Positions 34,353 through 43,893 of a DNA stretch of 64,000 nt are shown piece after piece. The notes under the pieces were generated by a model. The model searched no databases and was not told the origin of the DNA. It worked only from the letters and a program-made list of their open reading frames with translations. The position numbers and the translations under genes are program-made. The DNA is from Niabella ginsenosidivorans (GTDB lineage: Bacteria; Bacteroidota; Bacteroidia; Chitinophagales; Chitinophagaceae): positions 1,798,001-1,862,000 of the forward strand of contig NZ_CP015772.1 in assembly GCF_001654455.1 (NCBI RefSeq), in the 5' to 3' direction. Position 1 is the stretch's first letter, and the number at the start of each line of letters is the position of its first letter.

Positions 34353-37300
34353 TTATGGATCAATAGTAACTCTTATTCCTTCGCTGTGCGCGGTAAATTC
34401 CGGCGCATACATGCACTGGATGCTGGTAATGCCATTGCTGAAGTTTCCGGCAACGGTTGCAAACAGATTGTATTCAAATACATAGGCTCCCTTTGGCAGG
34501 TAGCCGAAAAAGAAATTGGTACTGGCGTCCCTGGTGGTTTCATAATAACCCAGGCCACCCTGCCATTTGTAGGAGCTGAGCACATTTACCGGCTCAAAAC
34601 CACTAGCACGCATGTCTTTTAGATGTACGTATTCCATATCCCGGTCAGCCCGCAGCTCTATGCGCACTTTTATCTTATCGCCTACTTTTACGGAACCACC
34701 TTCTGCCACCGGTGTTAATACAGGGCCCCGGTCGCTATTGGTTTCCACAAATAATTTTTTGCTGAGCTGTAACGGCGTTTCCGCAAAGCTGATCTTGTCC
34801 AGGTCTTCAAAGTATTGCCAGTACAGGCTTCCCCAGGTGGGCAGGCTGCTGCTTTGATTGCCAGATGCAGGGGCCTTTACAAACACTTCAACGTTGCCCA
34901 TTGCCGGTTTTACCTTTTCCCCCGGAATGGTCTTTTTCAGATAGCCTGTTCCTGCTTCTGCTCCTTCCCCGGATGAGGTGATCTCCATAGCTCCCAGTTG
35001 TATTTTTACGTCGGGCGTTATCGTAAGCCATTGCGTTCCCTGTAATAATAAGGCGTAGCAGGCTTCAGCCGTAGCTTTGGTGCTTTCCCAGTTATTGGTC
35101 TGCTTGTTTTTCAGCAGCCAGGTACGCAGATCATCTGCTGTCTTTTTATCTTTTGCAATTTCTTCAAAAGCTTCTATGATGAGTGCCTGGCGCTCAATGG
35201 GCGCCTCATACCACCACCAGCTGCGGGCGGCATCTTTATAATACATGCCCAGCTCTTCATTGTTTACAGCCGTCTCCTGTAGAGACTTTAAGATCGCTTT
35301 TGGCGTAGCTGCATCGCCCTTGCGGTGCAGCGCCAGGGCAATCATGCCCTGCATGTATTCGTTGGCCTTTGTCCATGTCCTGGCTGCGCGATCCGTAAAG
35401 TAAGTAACGGCTTTTTGGGCATCCGCAGGAATTTTCTGATCATCAAAAAAGCTGCGCATGTATAAATACTGGATCATATAATAAGAAGGAGTGTATTCAT
35501 TTAGCCTGACTTTATTGCGGATCAGTTCTTCGTATTCCTCTTTTATACGTGCATCCAGGTAGGGAATGGCTTTGCGGATGATGCTGTTTAATTTTTGTGC
35601 CTGCGATGGTTCAATCGCGTTTATCTTTTTCAGATGTCCGATGCCGGTCAGAATGTACTGCGTCATGTAACGATCGTCCCTGCCGCCTTTGAACCATACA
35701 AAACCGCCGTTGGGACTTTGCAGCTGGCTGAGCTTATCATAAGCGCTGTTCAGCTCCCGGCTCATGCGCACCAGGTCAAACAACAGGGTAATGTTCTTTT
35801 TTTGCTGTGTTTCATTCCGGGCCTGCAGCACCCAGGGAGTTTCTTCCAGCAACACCGCTTTCAGCTCCTGGTTCTTTTGCAGGTTGCTGAGCAGGGCAGC
35901 AGTATCGGCCCCGGAAGGGGAGGCTTTCGACCATTGTTCGAATACCTGTTTTATTTTGGGCGAACTATTGGCAATGAGCGTAGCCAGTGAGTTGGCGTAA
36001 TAGCGGTTCCAGGTCTGCTCTGCGCATTCATAAGGGTATTCCATCATATACGGCAGTGCCTGTACCGCATACCATGCGGGGTTGGATGTATATTCCACTG
36101 TTAATGCCTGCGTGGTAAGCGTTTCACTGCCGCCGCTTTTGAGCAGTTTATCAAACCCGAATTTTTTAGTGCCAAAGCCGCGCAGCTGCAAAGGCAATGA
36201 TTCGGTAACCAGCATACGGTTGGTGAGTACCGGCAGCATGCTCTCTTCACCATCGCTTAGCGCTGTTAGGCTGTCACTGGTAACTTTTGCCACAATGCGC
36301 CAGGTTATGGCCTTGCTAAACTGGTAGGGCACTTCTACGGGAAATTTTACGGCCTGGCTTTGCCCCGCCGCTATGGTAAAATATTGCTGCGGTATGGCGT
36401 TCTTAAACCAGCCATCAATGGGCTCATTGGTGGCTGCATCAAACAATTGCAGGGTGGCAATACCGGTTACTTCTTTTGCCGACAGGTTCACCACCTTGGT
36501 ACTGAGCTCCAGTTTGTCGCCTTCCCTCAAAAAGCGCGGTATGTTGGGCTGTATCATCAGCTCTTTTTGGGTAATAATCTCTTTGGAGGAATAGCCCAAT
36601 GCAAGATCCCTGGTATGCGCCATTGCCTGGAACTTCCACCGGGTAAGTGCTTCGGGCATGGTAAAGGAAAAGCGGATATTGCCCCGGGCGTCTGTTTTCA
36701 GATCAGGAAAAAAGAAAGCGGTTTCATTAAAGTTGCGACGCGGTGTAACAGCTGCATTATTTTCCTCAGGCAACTGGAAACCATTTTTCGTTTTTATGAC
36801 GATAACGCCGTTGGCTCCTTTTGCCCCGTAAATAGCAGTAGCTTCTGCGTTCTTTAATATTTCTATGCTGGTTATCTGGTCGGCAGGGATCAGTTCTGTG
36901 GGGTTACCGGTGCCGGTGTATATTTTACCGTCAATAATATATAAAGGGGGCGTGCCGGATGCTGCCGTGCTATTGCCGCGTATGAGTATGCCCGATTGCT
37001 CCTGCGCTATGGCTGCATCGGCAGCAGGCGCGCTTATCCCCCTTACGGCACCCGTGAGCGCTTTTCTCATCACCCTGCCGTACCCCACAGTTACTACTTC
37101 TTCTAAATAGCCGCCGCTGTAGTAGCCGGGAAAAGCAAACTGATCATAGTTTTTTTCATAGCTTTCATAGCTGGAGGCTATTGTATTGTTATCTTGTGAA
37201 CGGATGCCCGTAAAATTACTGTTGGCGTTCCATGCAGCAGTATTATAACGGCTGGACCATAATGCGGGTATGTTCCATTGATGCGGGTAAAACTGGTCTA

Positions 37301-40300
37301 AGGAGGCATCGTACATACCGGCCAGCATTTCAGCCGCCACCCGGCTGCCTTTATACCCGCTGATCTTTATGCTCCACTTTTCTTCTGCACCGGGCAGGGC
37401 CTTATCCCTGAAGGTTTCATATTCTATTTTCAGGTCTTTATTGGTCCAGGGCACATGGATCGTCTGATTGCTGGTATAGACCCGGTTATTTTTTACAAAC
37501 AAAAAACCTACGCTATAGCCACCCCTGTCTTTTTCGGTGGCACCCAGCTCCAGCTTCTTTATGCTGTTGTTGAGCGAAGAGAAGGTATAGCTGGTCTGAT
37601 CCTTACTGATGCTTTGTACCAGGAACACCTCCGGTGCGGCACTGCCTATTTCAATACTGGTTGTTTCTCCGGGCTCAATGGCAGCAGGTGCTTTTGTCCA
37701 TAAATATTGCGGAAAAGCAAGCCGGCCCTGCTTTTCATTATAGACTTCCGTATAATGAATGTCTTTTACTTCTTTCCCGTTTTTGTCCTTTGCTGTAACT
37801 TCAACTACATAATAACCGGGCTCTACAGCACTTTTGTTTAACACAAAGGTTCCTGTTGAATCAGTTACGCCCGACTGAAGAACCACCTGCTGCTCTTTTG
37901 GCCAGTTGGCCGGCTCGTTCTCATTCTTATAAATGTCGTTGGGGAAGTTCTTTATATATTCTTCTTTTGACAGTACAAACTGGTCGGGCTGCTCCCAGTA
38001 GCGGCTTCTGAGCAAACGTTGCTCGGGCTTCAGCCTTGTAATGGTTACGTTAACAGTTGCTTTTTCAAAACTGCCTGCCATATTTTCTGTTCGGATATTC
38101 AGTTGCTGCAGCTGCTCTGGCAGAACACGTGCAGGAATATCAGCTTTTATCAATAAGGATTTATAGCCTACCGCAACCCCGTTTTCCCCGCTTCTTACCT
38201 CCCCGTTGATATCGGTAACATCTGCATAAACCCGGTAGTCAAACACAGGCTCCATTTCCGGATCAATACTCCGGTCGGGTATCGCATTAAAGCGGATAAC
38301 AAATTTGCCATCTGCATCGGTTGTGGTGGTTCCCTGTGTAATTTCCATCTGCTGCTGGTTTACCGGCCACCAGTAACGGGCCCGGATCCAGGGATAGGGG
38401 AAGCGCGCCTGGCGTACCACACGATAACTTACCGCGGCATTGTCCACATTATTACCGGCGTAGGCTTTTGCAAAACCAGTAATGGTGATGTCTTCGTTCA
38501 GTTGATAGGTGCCTTTCATTTTTTCAAAATCCACGTAAAACTTCGGGCGCTTGTATTCTTCCATTTTAAAAGAGCAGCTTCCATCAGGGCTGGAAATGCT
38601 GAAGTTGCCATTGAGGCCATTTTCCGGCAGTTGAAAAGTGCCGTTAAAGGAGCCAAACTCATTGGTAGTAACAGCTATGTCTGAGACCTTCTGATGGTTG
38701 GCATCATACAGGGTTACGGTTGTTTTAAATCCTGTAAGGATCCCGGATCTCTTATCCCGGGGATCATAGCTGACGGCTATACCTTTAAAATAAACAGTCT
38801 GCCCGGGGCGGTACAGACTGCGATCTGTAAAAAAGAATACCCGGTTCGATTTTTTGGTATCAGTGCGGGTATAATCGTTGTAATAATAGCCGCTGCTTTG
38901 ATCGTCCATAAACAGGCGTTCATCATTGTAAGTAATATCCAATAAATAGTTATAACCGGCGATTCGTTTTGCTGTTGCAGTGTTTTGTTGGTGCTTAAAG
39001 GTAAAATGCCCGTTTGGGTCGGTGATCAAGTCCGCTATTTTTGTGTTGGTGTACCTGCGTGCCGTGTAGTTATAAGCCTTATTCCATACCGTCACCTTTG
39101 CATGGGGCAGGGGCTGCCCGCTGTTCCGGTCCAGAACAAAAAAGTCGTTTTTATTATTCACATAACTGATGCCGGAGATATAGGTGAGCTGGGCTGCAAG
39201 AATATTTCCGGACTGCCGGAAGTCTTCATGGAGGGATGTTAACACATAATATTCTCCTGCCGGTAAGCCTTCCGCTTTTATTTCCACACGATGCTGCCGG
39301 TAATCATCTGAAGCGGGTAATGCCTGCTGCCAGCTGTTTACGGGCTGCGCTGCTGTAAGCTGGCTCCAGTACCCCGGGTTGCTACCGGGATCCGTAACAG
39401 CGTTTTTTAGTTCCCTGGTAGCCTTAATAACGCGCAGGTAAACAACGGGCGCATTTTTATAAGTAATGAACAGGCGAAAGGGCGCTAAAGGTATATTTAC
39501 TTTCTCCAGCTGGAAGCCCAGCTCCGGCTGACGTAGTTGCTGCAGCAGGTTCCGGGCATTTACGCTTCCCTCGCTTTTTTCTTTTGCGGCGGCAATTTTT
39601 TCAAGGATCGCTTTTGCGTTTGCTATGTGCCGGTCATCAGGGTGCTTTTTGTTGTCAGGCAGATTGCCCTGGTTGTACTGCCATTGCGCCATCAGGAACC
39701 AGGCCTGTGCTGCGGCAGGAAGGTCAGCGTATTTTTGGGCAATTTTTTCAAGCGCAGCATAATAGAGCGTATCCTTATCGGGGTTTACAGCATGGTCATA
39801 TACAAACTGCAGGCGGCTGATATCTGCATCAATCAGGGCATCGGGTTTATTATCCTTTAAGTGAAATTGTAATAATTGCTGATAAATGCGCAATGCATTC
39901 AATAATAGCGATGCGGAATCTTTTGTCTGAAAAACAGTGTGGGAAAAGGTCTCAGCGGTTGCAAAGGCTTCCGGCTGACTGATCTCAAACCGGTATGCAG
40001 GTTGTGTTACGGACCGCTCGGGGTTGGTAAAATAGTCAAGCGCGCGGTAAGCCAGCAGGTCATAAAGAGTAGAGCGCAGGTAACGCATGTTTCCTTTGAT
40101 GATCAGCGCATCGTAGGCTTCTAATTTTGTATGCTGCAGCAATGGCGCATCCTGTAAGGACGCCAGGTATAAGCGGCTGATCTGCCGGTTAAAATCATCA
40201 ATCGTCCAGGTGGCAGGATCAGTTTTTTCAAATTGTGTTGTGTTGGTACGGTTGTACAGCTGGTACCGGTGCCGGTTAAAATATTGCTGGTACACACCGG

Positions 40301-40640
40301 CCAGGTAGCTTTTCAGCAGGGAAGCAGCAGGTTCTCTTGTGGCAGCTGTTTCTTTTTCCAGCTCACTAATGCTGCGGAGCCCGTTATCTTCCCGGTTCTC
40401 CTGCTGCAACTGGTTCATATATATGAGCGCTTTTACTATTTGTGCATCCTGTTGATCGGTCTTTGCTTTTGTGTATATTTTTTTTACGATTTCAAGAGCA
40501 GATTTAGGCAGCCCTTTATTTACATTATCTGTTACTGTTTCCCAATCGGACTCATAATTCTTTACGGATTGAGCAGAGCTTTTCATAAATAAAAAAAGAA
40601 GCGTTATTAAAAACAGGACATTGGTTTTCAGGATCTTCAT
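34353..40640 (-). CDS. Giant alpha-2-macroglobulin-like protein with an embedded SusC-type TonB plug
   Basis: From the ATG at 40640 (chosen for the signal MKILKTNVLFLITLLFLFMK) the product is about 2095 residues. Order: signal; helical N-terminal part (to about 350); macroglobulin-type domains (MG2 near 608, DRSLYRPGQTVYFKG); at about 1174-1290 a SusC-like module, LEEVVTVGYGRVMRKALTGA, then ILIRGN and TSIEILKNAEATAIYGAKGA, ending VIVIKTKNG; the A2M domain near 1307 (FFFPDLKTDARGNIRFSFTM); thioester motif YPYECAEQ near 1538 in an alpha-toroid; and C-terminal receptor-like domains. The signal lacks a lipid Cys, unlike many bacterial A2Ms. The plug sits where the protease bait region is expected. 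Function of the fusion is unknown; a surface or periplasmic trap is one guess. No PBP1C gene is adjacent. Confidence 0.9.
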   Translation of the reverse strand: MKILKTNVLFLITLLFLFMKSSAQSVKNYESDWETVTDNVNKGLPKSALEIVKKIYTKAKTDQQDAQIVKALIYMNQLQQENREDNGLRSISELEKETAATREPAASLLKSYLAGVYQQYFNRHRYQLYNRTNTTQFEKTDPATWTIDDFNRQISRLYLASLQDAPLLQHTKLEAYDALIIKGNMRYLRSTLYDLLAYRALDYFTNPERSVTQPAYRFEISQPEAFATAETFSHTVFQTKDSASLLLNALRIYQQLLQFHLKDNKPDALIDADISRLQFVYDHAVNPDKDTLYYAALEKIAQKYADLPAAAQAWFLMAQWQYNQGNLPDNKKHPDDRHIANAKAILEKIAAAKEKSEGSVNARNLLQQLRQPELGFQLEKVNIPLAPFRLFITYKNAPVVYLRVIKATRELKNAVTDPGSNPGYWSQLTAAQPVNSWQQALPASDDYRQHRVEIKAEGLPAGEYYVLTSLHEDFRQSGNILAAQLTYISGISYVNNKNDFFVLDRNSGQPLPHAKVTVWNKAYNYTARRYTNTKIADLITDPNGHFTFKHQQNTATAKRIAGYNYLLDITYNDERLFMDDQSSGYYYNDYTRTDTKKSNRVFFFTDRSLYRPGQTVYFKGIAVSYDPRDKRSGILTGFKTTVTLYDANHQKVSDIAVTTNEFGSFNGTFQLPENGLNGNFSISSPDGSCSFKMEEYKRPKFYVDFEKMKGTYQLNEDITITGFAKAYAGNNVDNAAVSYRVVRQARFPYPWIRARYWWPVNQQQMEITQGTTTTDADGKFVIRFNAIPDRSIDPEMEPVFDYRVYADVTDINGEVRSGENGVAVGYKSLLIKADIPARVLPEQLQQLNIRTENMAGSFEKATVNVTITRLKPEQRLLRSRYWEQPDQFVLSKEEYIKNFPNDIYKNENEPANWPKEQQVVLQSGVTDSTGTFVLNKSAVEPGYYVVEVTAKDKNGKEVKDIHYTEVYNEKQGRLAFPQYLWTKAPAAIEPGETTSIEIGSAAPEVFLVQSISKDQTSYTFSSLNNSIKKLELGATEKDRGGYSVGFLFVKNNRVYTSNQTIHVPWTNKDLKIEYETFRDKALPGAEEKWSIKISGYKGSRVAAEMLAGMYDASLDQFYPHQWNIPALWSSRYNTAAWNANSNFTGIRSQDNNTIASSYESYEKNYDQFAFPGYYSGGYLEEVVTVGYGRVMRKALTGAVRGISAPAADAAIAQEQSGILIRGNSTAASGTPPLYIIDGKIYTGTGNPTELIPADQITSIEILKNAEATAIYGAKGANGVIVIKTKNGFQLPEENNAAVTPRRNFNETAFFFPDLKTDARGNIRFSFTMPEALTRWKFQAMAHTRDLALGYSSKEIITQKELMIQPNIPRFLREGDKLELSTKVVNLSAKEVTGIATLQLFDAATNEPIDGWFKNAIPQQYFTIAAGQSQAVKFPVEVPYQFSKAITWRIVAKVTSDSLTALSDGEESMLPVLTNRMLVTESLPLQLRGFGTKKFGFDKLLKSGGSETLTTQALTVEYTSNPAWYAVQALPYMMEYPYECAEQTWNRYYANSLATLIANSSPKIKQVFEQWSKASPSGADTAALLSNLQKNQELKAVLLEETPWVLQARNETQQKKNITLLFDLVRMSRELNSAYDKLSQLQSPNGGFVWFKGGRDDRYMTQYILTGIGHLKKINAIEPSQAQKLNSIIRKAIPYLDARIKEEYEELIRNKVRLNEYTPSYYMIQYLYMRSFFDDQKIPADAQKAVTYFTDRAARTWTKANEYMQGMIALALHRKGDAATPKAILKSLQETAVNNEELGMYYKDAARSWWWYEAPIERQALIIEAFEEIAKDKKTADDLRTWLLKNKQTNNWESTKATAEACYALLLQGTQWLTITPDVKIQLGAMEITSSGEGAEAGTGYLKKTIPGEKVKPAMGNVEVFVKAPASGNQSSSLPTWGSLYWQYFEDLDKISFAETPLQLSKKLFVETNSDRGPVLTPVAEGGSVKVGDKIKVRIELRADRDMEYVHLKDMRASGFEPVNVLSSYKWQGGLGYYETTRDASTNFFFGYLPKGAYVFEYNLFATVAGNFSNGITSIQCMYAPEFTAHSEGIRVTIDP

Positions 40641-40756
40641 AAATGCTGGTTTATTGATAGATGCAGATACAGGTAAAATTACATAAAACGGCAACTAAAT
40701 GCGGGTTTGGCCGGATAGTTTGTAGTGGAGGTAGCTAGTAGTAAGTAGCGAGCAGG

Positions 40757-40865
40757 GAGTGGGGAGTAGTAAGTGGGGCGCTGATAACTGATAGCTGAGA
40801 AACCGGAGGTGGTTCATGGTTTATCCTGGCAAGTGGTGAGTGGGGAGTAGTAAGCGGGGCGCTGA
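40757..40865. repeat. 28-bp direct repeat in the A2M/pcm gap
   Basis: Two copies of GAGTGGGGAGTAGTAAG plus a GGGGCGCTGA tail occur at 40757-40784 and 40838-40865 with one mismatch (T or C after TAAG). Around them are GATAACTGATAGCTGAG and AACTAAAAACTGATAAC runs. The 400-base gap to the pcm start holds no gene that I can support. Similar ACTGATAACTGA text recurs at about 45810. Confidence 0.6.
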
Positions 40866-41041
40866 AACTAAGAACTAAAAACTGATAACAAAGCTAAAAG
40901 TGAAATAAAGAATGGTGAACGGACAAGAATAATGACAGAGAACATTGAAGGCTGACAATTACATCTTTCATCTCACGTCTCAAATCTCAATTCTCAATTC
41001 CTCATGCCGTGAAAAACAGAAATCAGTTACATTTGCCACTT

Positions 41042-41698
41042 ATGAGGAGGACGTTAGAAGATACATACCGGCACAAAGGCTTGAGAAAAAAACTGGTTGA
41101 GGTTATAAAAGAAAAAGGGATAACGGATGAAGCAGTGCTTGAAACGATGAATGCTATTCCCCGTCATTTCTTTCTGGATTCTGCATTTGACGATGTGGCT
41201 TATGAAGACCGGGCCTTTCCCATAGGTGAGGGGCAAACTATTTCCCAGCCTTATACGGTAGCTTATCAAACACAATTGCTGGAGGTCCGGCCCGGGCAGA
41301 AAGTGCTGGAAATAGGCACAGGAAGCGCTTACCAGGCTGTGGTGCTGGCAAAGATGGGCGTTAAAGTGTTTACGATTGAGCGCCAGAAAAACCTGTTTGA
41401 GGAAAATAAAAAATTTGCTTACCTGAAACAGTTCCCGTTCATCAAATTTTTTTATGGCGATGGGTACCAGGGGCTGCCTACTTATGCCCCGTTTGACAGG
41501 GTGCTGATCACGGCCGCAGCCCCGGAAGTGCCTCAAAAGCTGCTTGATCAGCTGAAACCCGGAGGAATGATGGTCATTCCTGTGGGAACGGGGAGTATAC
41601 AGCAAATGAAGCGGATCTGGAAACAGGCAGACGGAACCATAAAAGAAGAAGTATTTGATCATTTTTCTTTTGTTCCGATGCTGACAGGAAAAAATTAA
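41042..41698 (+). CDS. pcm: Protein-L-isoaspartate O-methyltransferase
   Basis: The protein is 218 residues from the ATG at 41042. A GTG 11 codons upstream (41009) is possible, but a near-consensus -7 element TACATTTG at 41028-41035 lies between them, which favours the ATG and perhaps a very short leader. The Pcm fold is clear: PRHFFLDSAFDDVAYEDRAF, IGEGQTISQPYTVAYQTQLL, then the SAM loop VLEIGTGSAYQAVVLAKMG. It repairs damaged Asp residues in proteins, in the cytoplasm. LysE follows after 10 bases on the same strand. Confidence 0.93.
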   Translation: MRRTLEDTYRHKGLRKKLVEVIKEKGITDEAVLETMNAIPRHFFLDSAFDDVAYEDRAFPIGEGQTISQPYTVAYQTQLLEVRPGQKVLEIGTGSAYQAVVLAKMGVKVFTIERQKNLFEENKKFAYLKQFPFIKFFYGDGYQGLPTYAPFDRVLITAAAPEVPQKLLDQLKPGGMMVIPVGTGSIQQMKRIWKQADGTIKEEVFDHFSFVPMLTGKN

Positions 41699-41708
41699 AT
41701 CATACAAC

Positions 41709-42389
41709 GTGCGTGAACACCTTGCCGGAGGTTTAATAAAGATTTTTTTTACGGGAATGCTGGTCAGCTTTCTCGGATCATTACCATTGGGAACGTTGAA
41801 TGTGGCTGCCATGCAGATCGCCATCAGCCAGTCTGTAAAAAATGCCCTGCTGTTTTCCCTGGGGTCCTTAACCGCGGAAATGATCTATGTGCGCCTGTCG
41901 CTGGTGGCCATGGACTGGGTGCGCAAACAGGAAAAGATCTTTCGTTTGCTGGAATGGCTGACCTTGCTGATCATTGTGGCGCTTGCGGTTTCCAGCCTGT
42001 ACGCAGCTATGCATCCTTCGGAGGGCAAAAACGTGATCCTGAATAATAATCTGCCTTCTTATTTGCTGGGGCTGACCATGAGCGCCGTAAATCCTGTGCA
42101 GATCCCGTTCTGGTTTGGATGGAGCACGGTATTATTTACCAGAAATGTACTGAAGCCCAAACCTTCCTATTATAATTTTTATATTGTAGGCATCGGGCTG
42201 GGCACTTTGCTGGGGAACTGCGTGTTTATTTTTGGTGGCCGGCTGATCGCCAGCAAGATCCAGAACAACCAGTCGCTGATGAATTATATCATTGGCGGGG
42301 TCTTTGTTATAACCGCCTTTATACAGGCCTGGCGGATGTTTGTAAAAAAGAAAGACATCAGCTCTAAATTGCACGAAACGGAGCGGTGA
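41709..42389 (+). CDS. LysE family translocator
   Basis: The 226-residue protein begins with GTG at 41709; an in-frame ATG at 41757 would give the more usual short N-terminus FLGSLPLGTLNVAAMQIAIS. About six membrane helices are visible. SLGSLTAEMIYVRLSLVAMD and the second-half pattern GLTMSAVNPVQIPFWFGWST match the LysE/RhtB group of amino-acid or small-molecule exporters. It lies 10 bases after pcm and is probably co-transcribed. The substrate is not predictable. The charged tail KKKDISSKLHETER ends the protein. Confidence 0.85.
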   Translation: MREHLAGGLIKIFFTGMLVSFLGSLPLGTLNVAAMQIAISQSVKNALLFSLGSLTAEMIYVRLSLVAMDWVRKQEKIFRLLEWLTLLIIVALAVSSLYAAMHPSEGKNVILNNNLPSYLLGLTMSAVNPVQIPFWFGWSTVLFTRNVLKPKPSYYNFYIVGIGLGTLLGNCVFIFGGRLIASKIQNNQSLMNYIIGGVFVITAFIQAWRMFVKKKDISSKLHETER

Positions 42390-42462
42390 GGCAGTAAATA
42401 GTATTTTTGCTGATCCTGATTACCTCCCAAATGGATATCCCTCAAATGATCCTGTAATAAGT

Positions 42463-43062
42463 TCATTGGCGTTTGTATGCTTCCAGTTCTTTTTGCATTC
42501 GTTCTTTCCAGCCTTTGCCATTCCTTTTGTTAAGATAGGCTTTGGTTAATTGTTTATAATATGCGTTGTATTTTTCAGAAGAATTGTCGATCGTGCAATA
42601 GAAGGCGGTATGGATCCCATATCTTTCCATAATACTGTCTCTTTTAAGATCAATAGAATCGTATAAAGGAAGTCCATCTGAAATAAAGGTAACGGCATCT
42701 CTTTTTATATCATTTTCAGCCCGCTTTTCTGTTGCCCGGATCAGCTCTCCGTACTGCTGGTTTATTTTATACAGGACAATTAATCCATAAATAATGAAAA
42801 ATAAAATAGCGGCCGATTGCAGTATGCAGACTGCTTTTAGGAAGGTTTTAGTAAAAACGCCTTTCCGGGATATGGCAAAGGCCAGGGTGAGTGCCAATAA
42901 CAATAATGCCAGGTATAGAAGGAGCAGGGGCTTCCATTCTGCCTGTTTGATTAGTGCTGTTATTTTAAAGGTTTGGGGATAGTTAAAGGCATAATAACTG
43001 GAAATGATAATCGCCCACATTAGCAGCATTGTTAATAAACTCAGCCGTCCCCATCTTTTCAT
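42463..43062 (-). CDS. Hypothetical membrane protein
   Basis: The 199-residue protein has three hydrophobic segments near the start (about 8-26, 44-64 and 76-100: LLLLYLALLLLALTLAFAIS, AVCILQSAAILFFIIYGLIV). A charged soluble C-terminal half follows (NDIKRDAVTFISDGLPLYDS, KYNAYYKQLTKAYLNKRNGK). I recognise no family. It is convergent with LysE and is followed upstream by a toxin/antitoxin pair on the same strand. The tail is Lys/Arg-rich and looks cytoplasmic. Confidence 0.7.
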   Translation of the reverse strand: MKRWGRLSLLTMLLMWAIIISSYYAFNYPQTFKITALIKQAEWKPLLLLYLALLLLALTLAFAISRKGVFTKTFLKAVCILQSAAILFFIIYGLIVLYKINQQYGELIRATEKRAENDIKRDAVTFISDGLPLYDSIDLKRDSIMERYGIHTAFYCTIDNSSEKYNAYYKQLTKAYLNKRNGKGWKERMQKELEAYKRQ

Positions 43063-43140
43063 ATAGGTATAGACGGGGAGAGAACGATTTTACATAGAAA
43101 AAAGAATAACTTATTTTTAGAACCGAATTTAATATAGGGA

Positions 43141-43434
43141 CTATTTTATACGCTTTTTATCCGGATTTTGCCGATACATAAATACGCTGTAAATAACTAT
43201 TGTTGTATCAAAGATTTCATATGCTACAGTATAAGGAAAACGATTCACTTTGCCTTGACGAACGGGTTTATCATAATAAGAATAGGTCTGAGGATTGCGA
43301 TATAATGTATCATAAAATTGATCCAGCTCCGCTAAAAATTCAGCACCTAAGCCGCTCTTCTGCTCTTGATACCAGTCATAGGCTTCTATAATTTCCATTG
43401 CAGCCAGCGGTCGGATCTCAATTTTATACTGCAT
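43141..43434 (-). CDS. RelE/ParE-family toxin
   Basis: The 97-residue protein matches the ParE/RelE fold: YKIEIRPLAAMEIIEAYDWY at the start, then LGAEFLAELDQFYDTLYRNP and the strand run VNRFPYTVAYEIFDTTIVIY, and VFMYRQNPDKK at the end. Family toxins either cut mRNA (RelE) or poison gyrase (ParE); the target here cannot be said. Its start overlaps the end of the antitoxin gene by 11 bases, the usual type II module arrangement. Confidence 0.85.
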   Translation of the reverse strand: MQYKIEIRPLAAMEIIEAYDWYQEQKSGLGAEFLAELDQFYDTLYRNPQTYSYYDKPVRQGKVNRFPYTVAYEIFDTTIVIYSVFMYRQNPDKKRIK

Positions 43435-43654
43435 GTCGCTGTGACTTATTTAGCGCCATTGCCTTTACCTCTTCAGGAGTAAAAGATACACCTTCCCCTT
43501 GTAAATATTTGGTTCGTTCTGCCTGTATTAACGCTTTTCGTTGGGCATCAGTATCAATCTCCTGTTCTAACAGCGTGTAAATCGCTTCCGCCTTTTTATC
43601 TTCTATTGTATCAATAAACTGATGTAGTTTTTGACGTATTATTGCTGTCTGCAT
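43424..43654 (-). CDS. Antitoxin partner of the ParE-type toxin
   Basis: The 76-residue protein is helical and charged (IRQKLHQFIDTIEDKKAEAI, then YTLLEQEIDTDAQRKALIQA) with a C-terminal VSFTPEEVKAMALNKSQ. It resembles small addiction-module antitoxins of the ParD-like or addiction-module-component kind. It precedes and overlaps the toxin gene by 11 bases. It would neutralise the toxin by direct binding and repress its own promoter, known for such families. Family placement is fairly weak because of its size. Confidence 0.75.
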   Translation of the reverse strand: MQTAIIRQKLHQFIDTIEDKKAEAIYTLLEQEIDTDAQRKALIQAERTKYLQGEGVSFTPEEVKAMALNKSQRHAV

Positions 43655-43893
43655 AAATAATCTTATTTTCTACAAATTTAATTCTTAAAATTGAGAGTAC
43701 TCTAAGTTTAACAAACCGCTATTTGCGCTCATTACAAGCTGTTTTCGGTACTCCTTTATTCTTATTCTGATAATCGCTGATTTTACCCCTTGCCGGTTCC
43801 ATGTTACTGTAAATGATCATATACTGATAAGCAGGGTCTTTTAGTGGGCCTGAGTATTACAGACCAGACACTAAAGCGATCAACCGGAAGGCC

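Noticed and set aside
40740-40870. Possible CRISPR-like array from the repeated GAGTGGGGAGTAGTAAG text
   Set aside because: Only two copies, unequal context and no regular spacers or cas genes; more like low-complexity intergenic text.
41054-41824. 256-residue open frame on the minus strand opposite pcm
   Set aside because: It is the antisense of the clear Pcm and LysE start region, has no known motif and no suitable neighbours.
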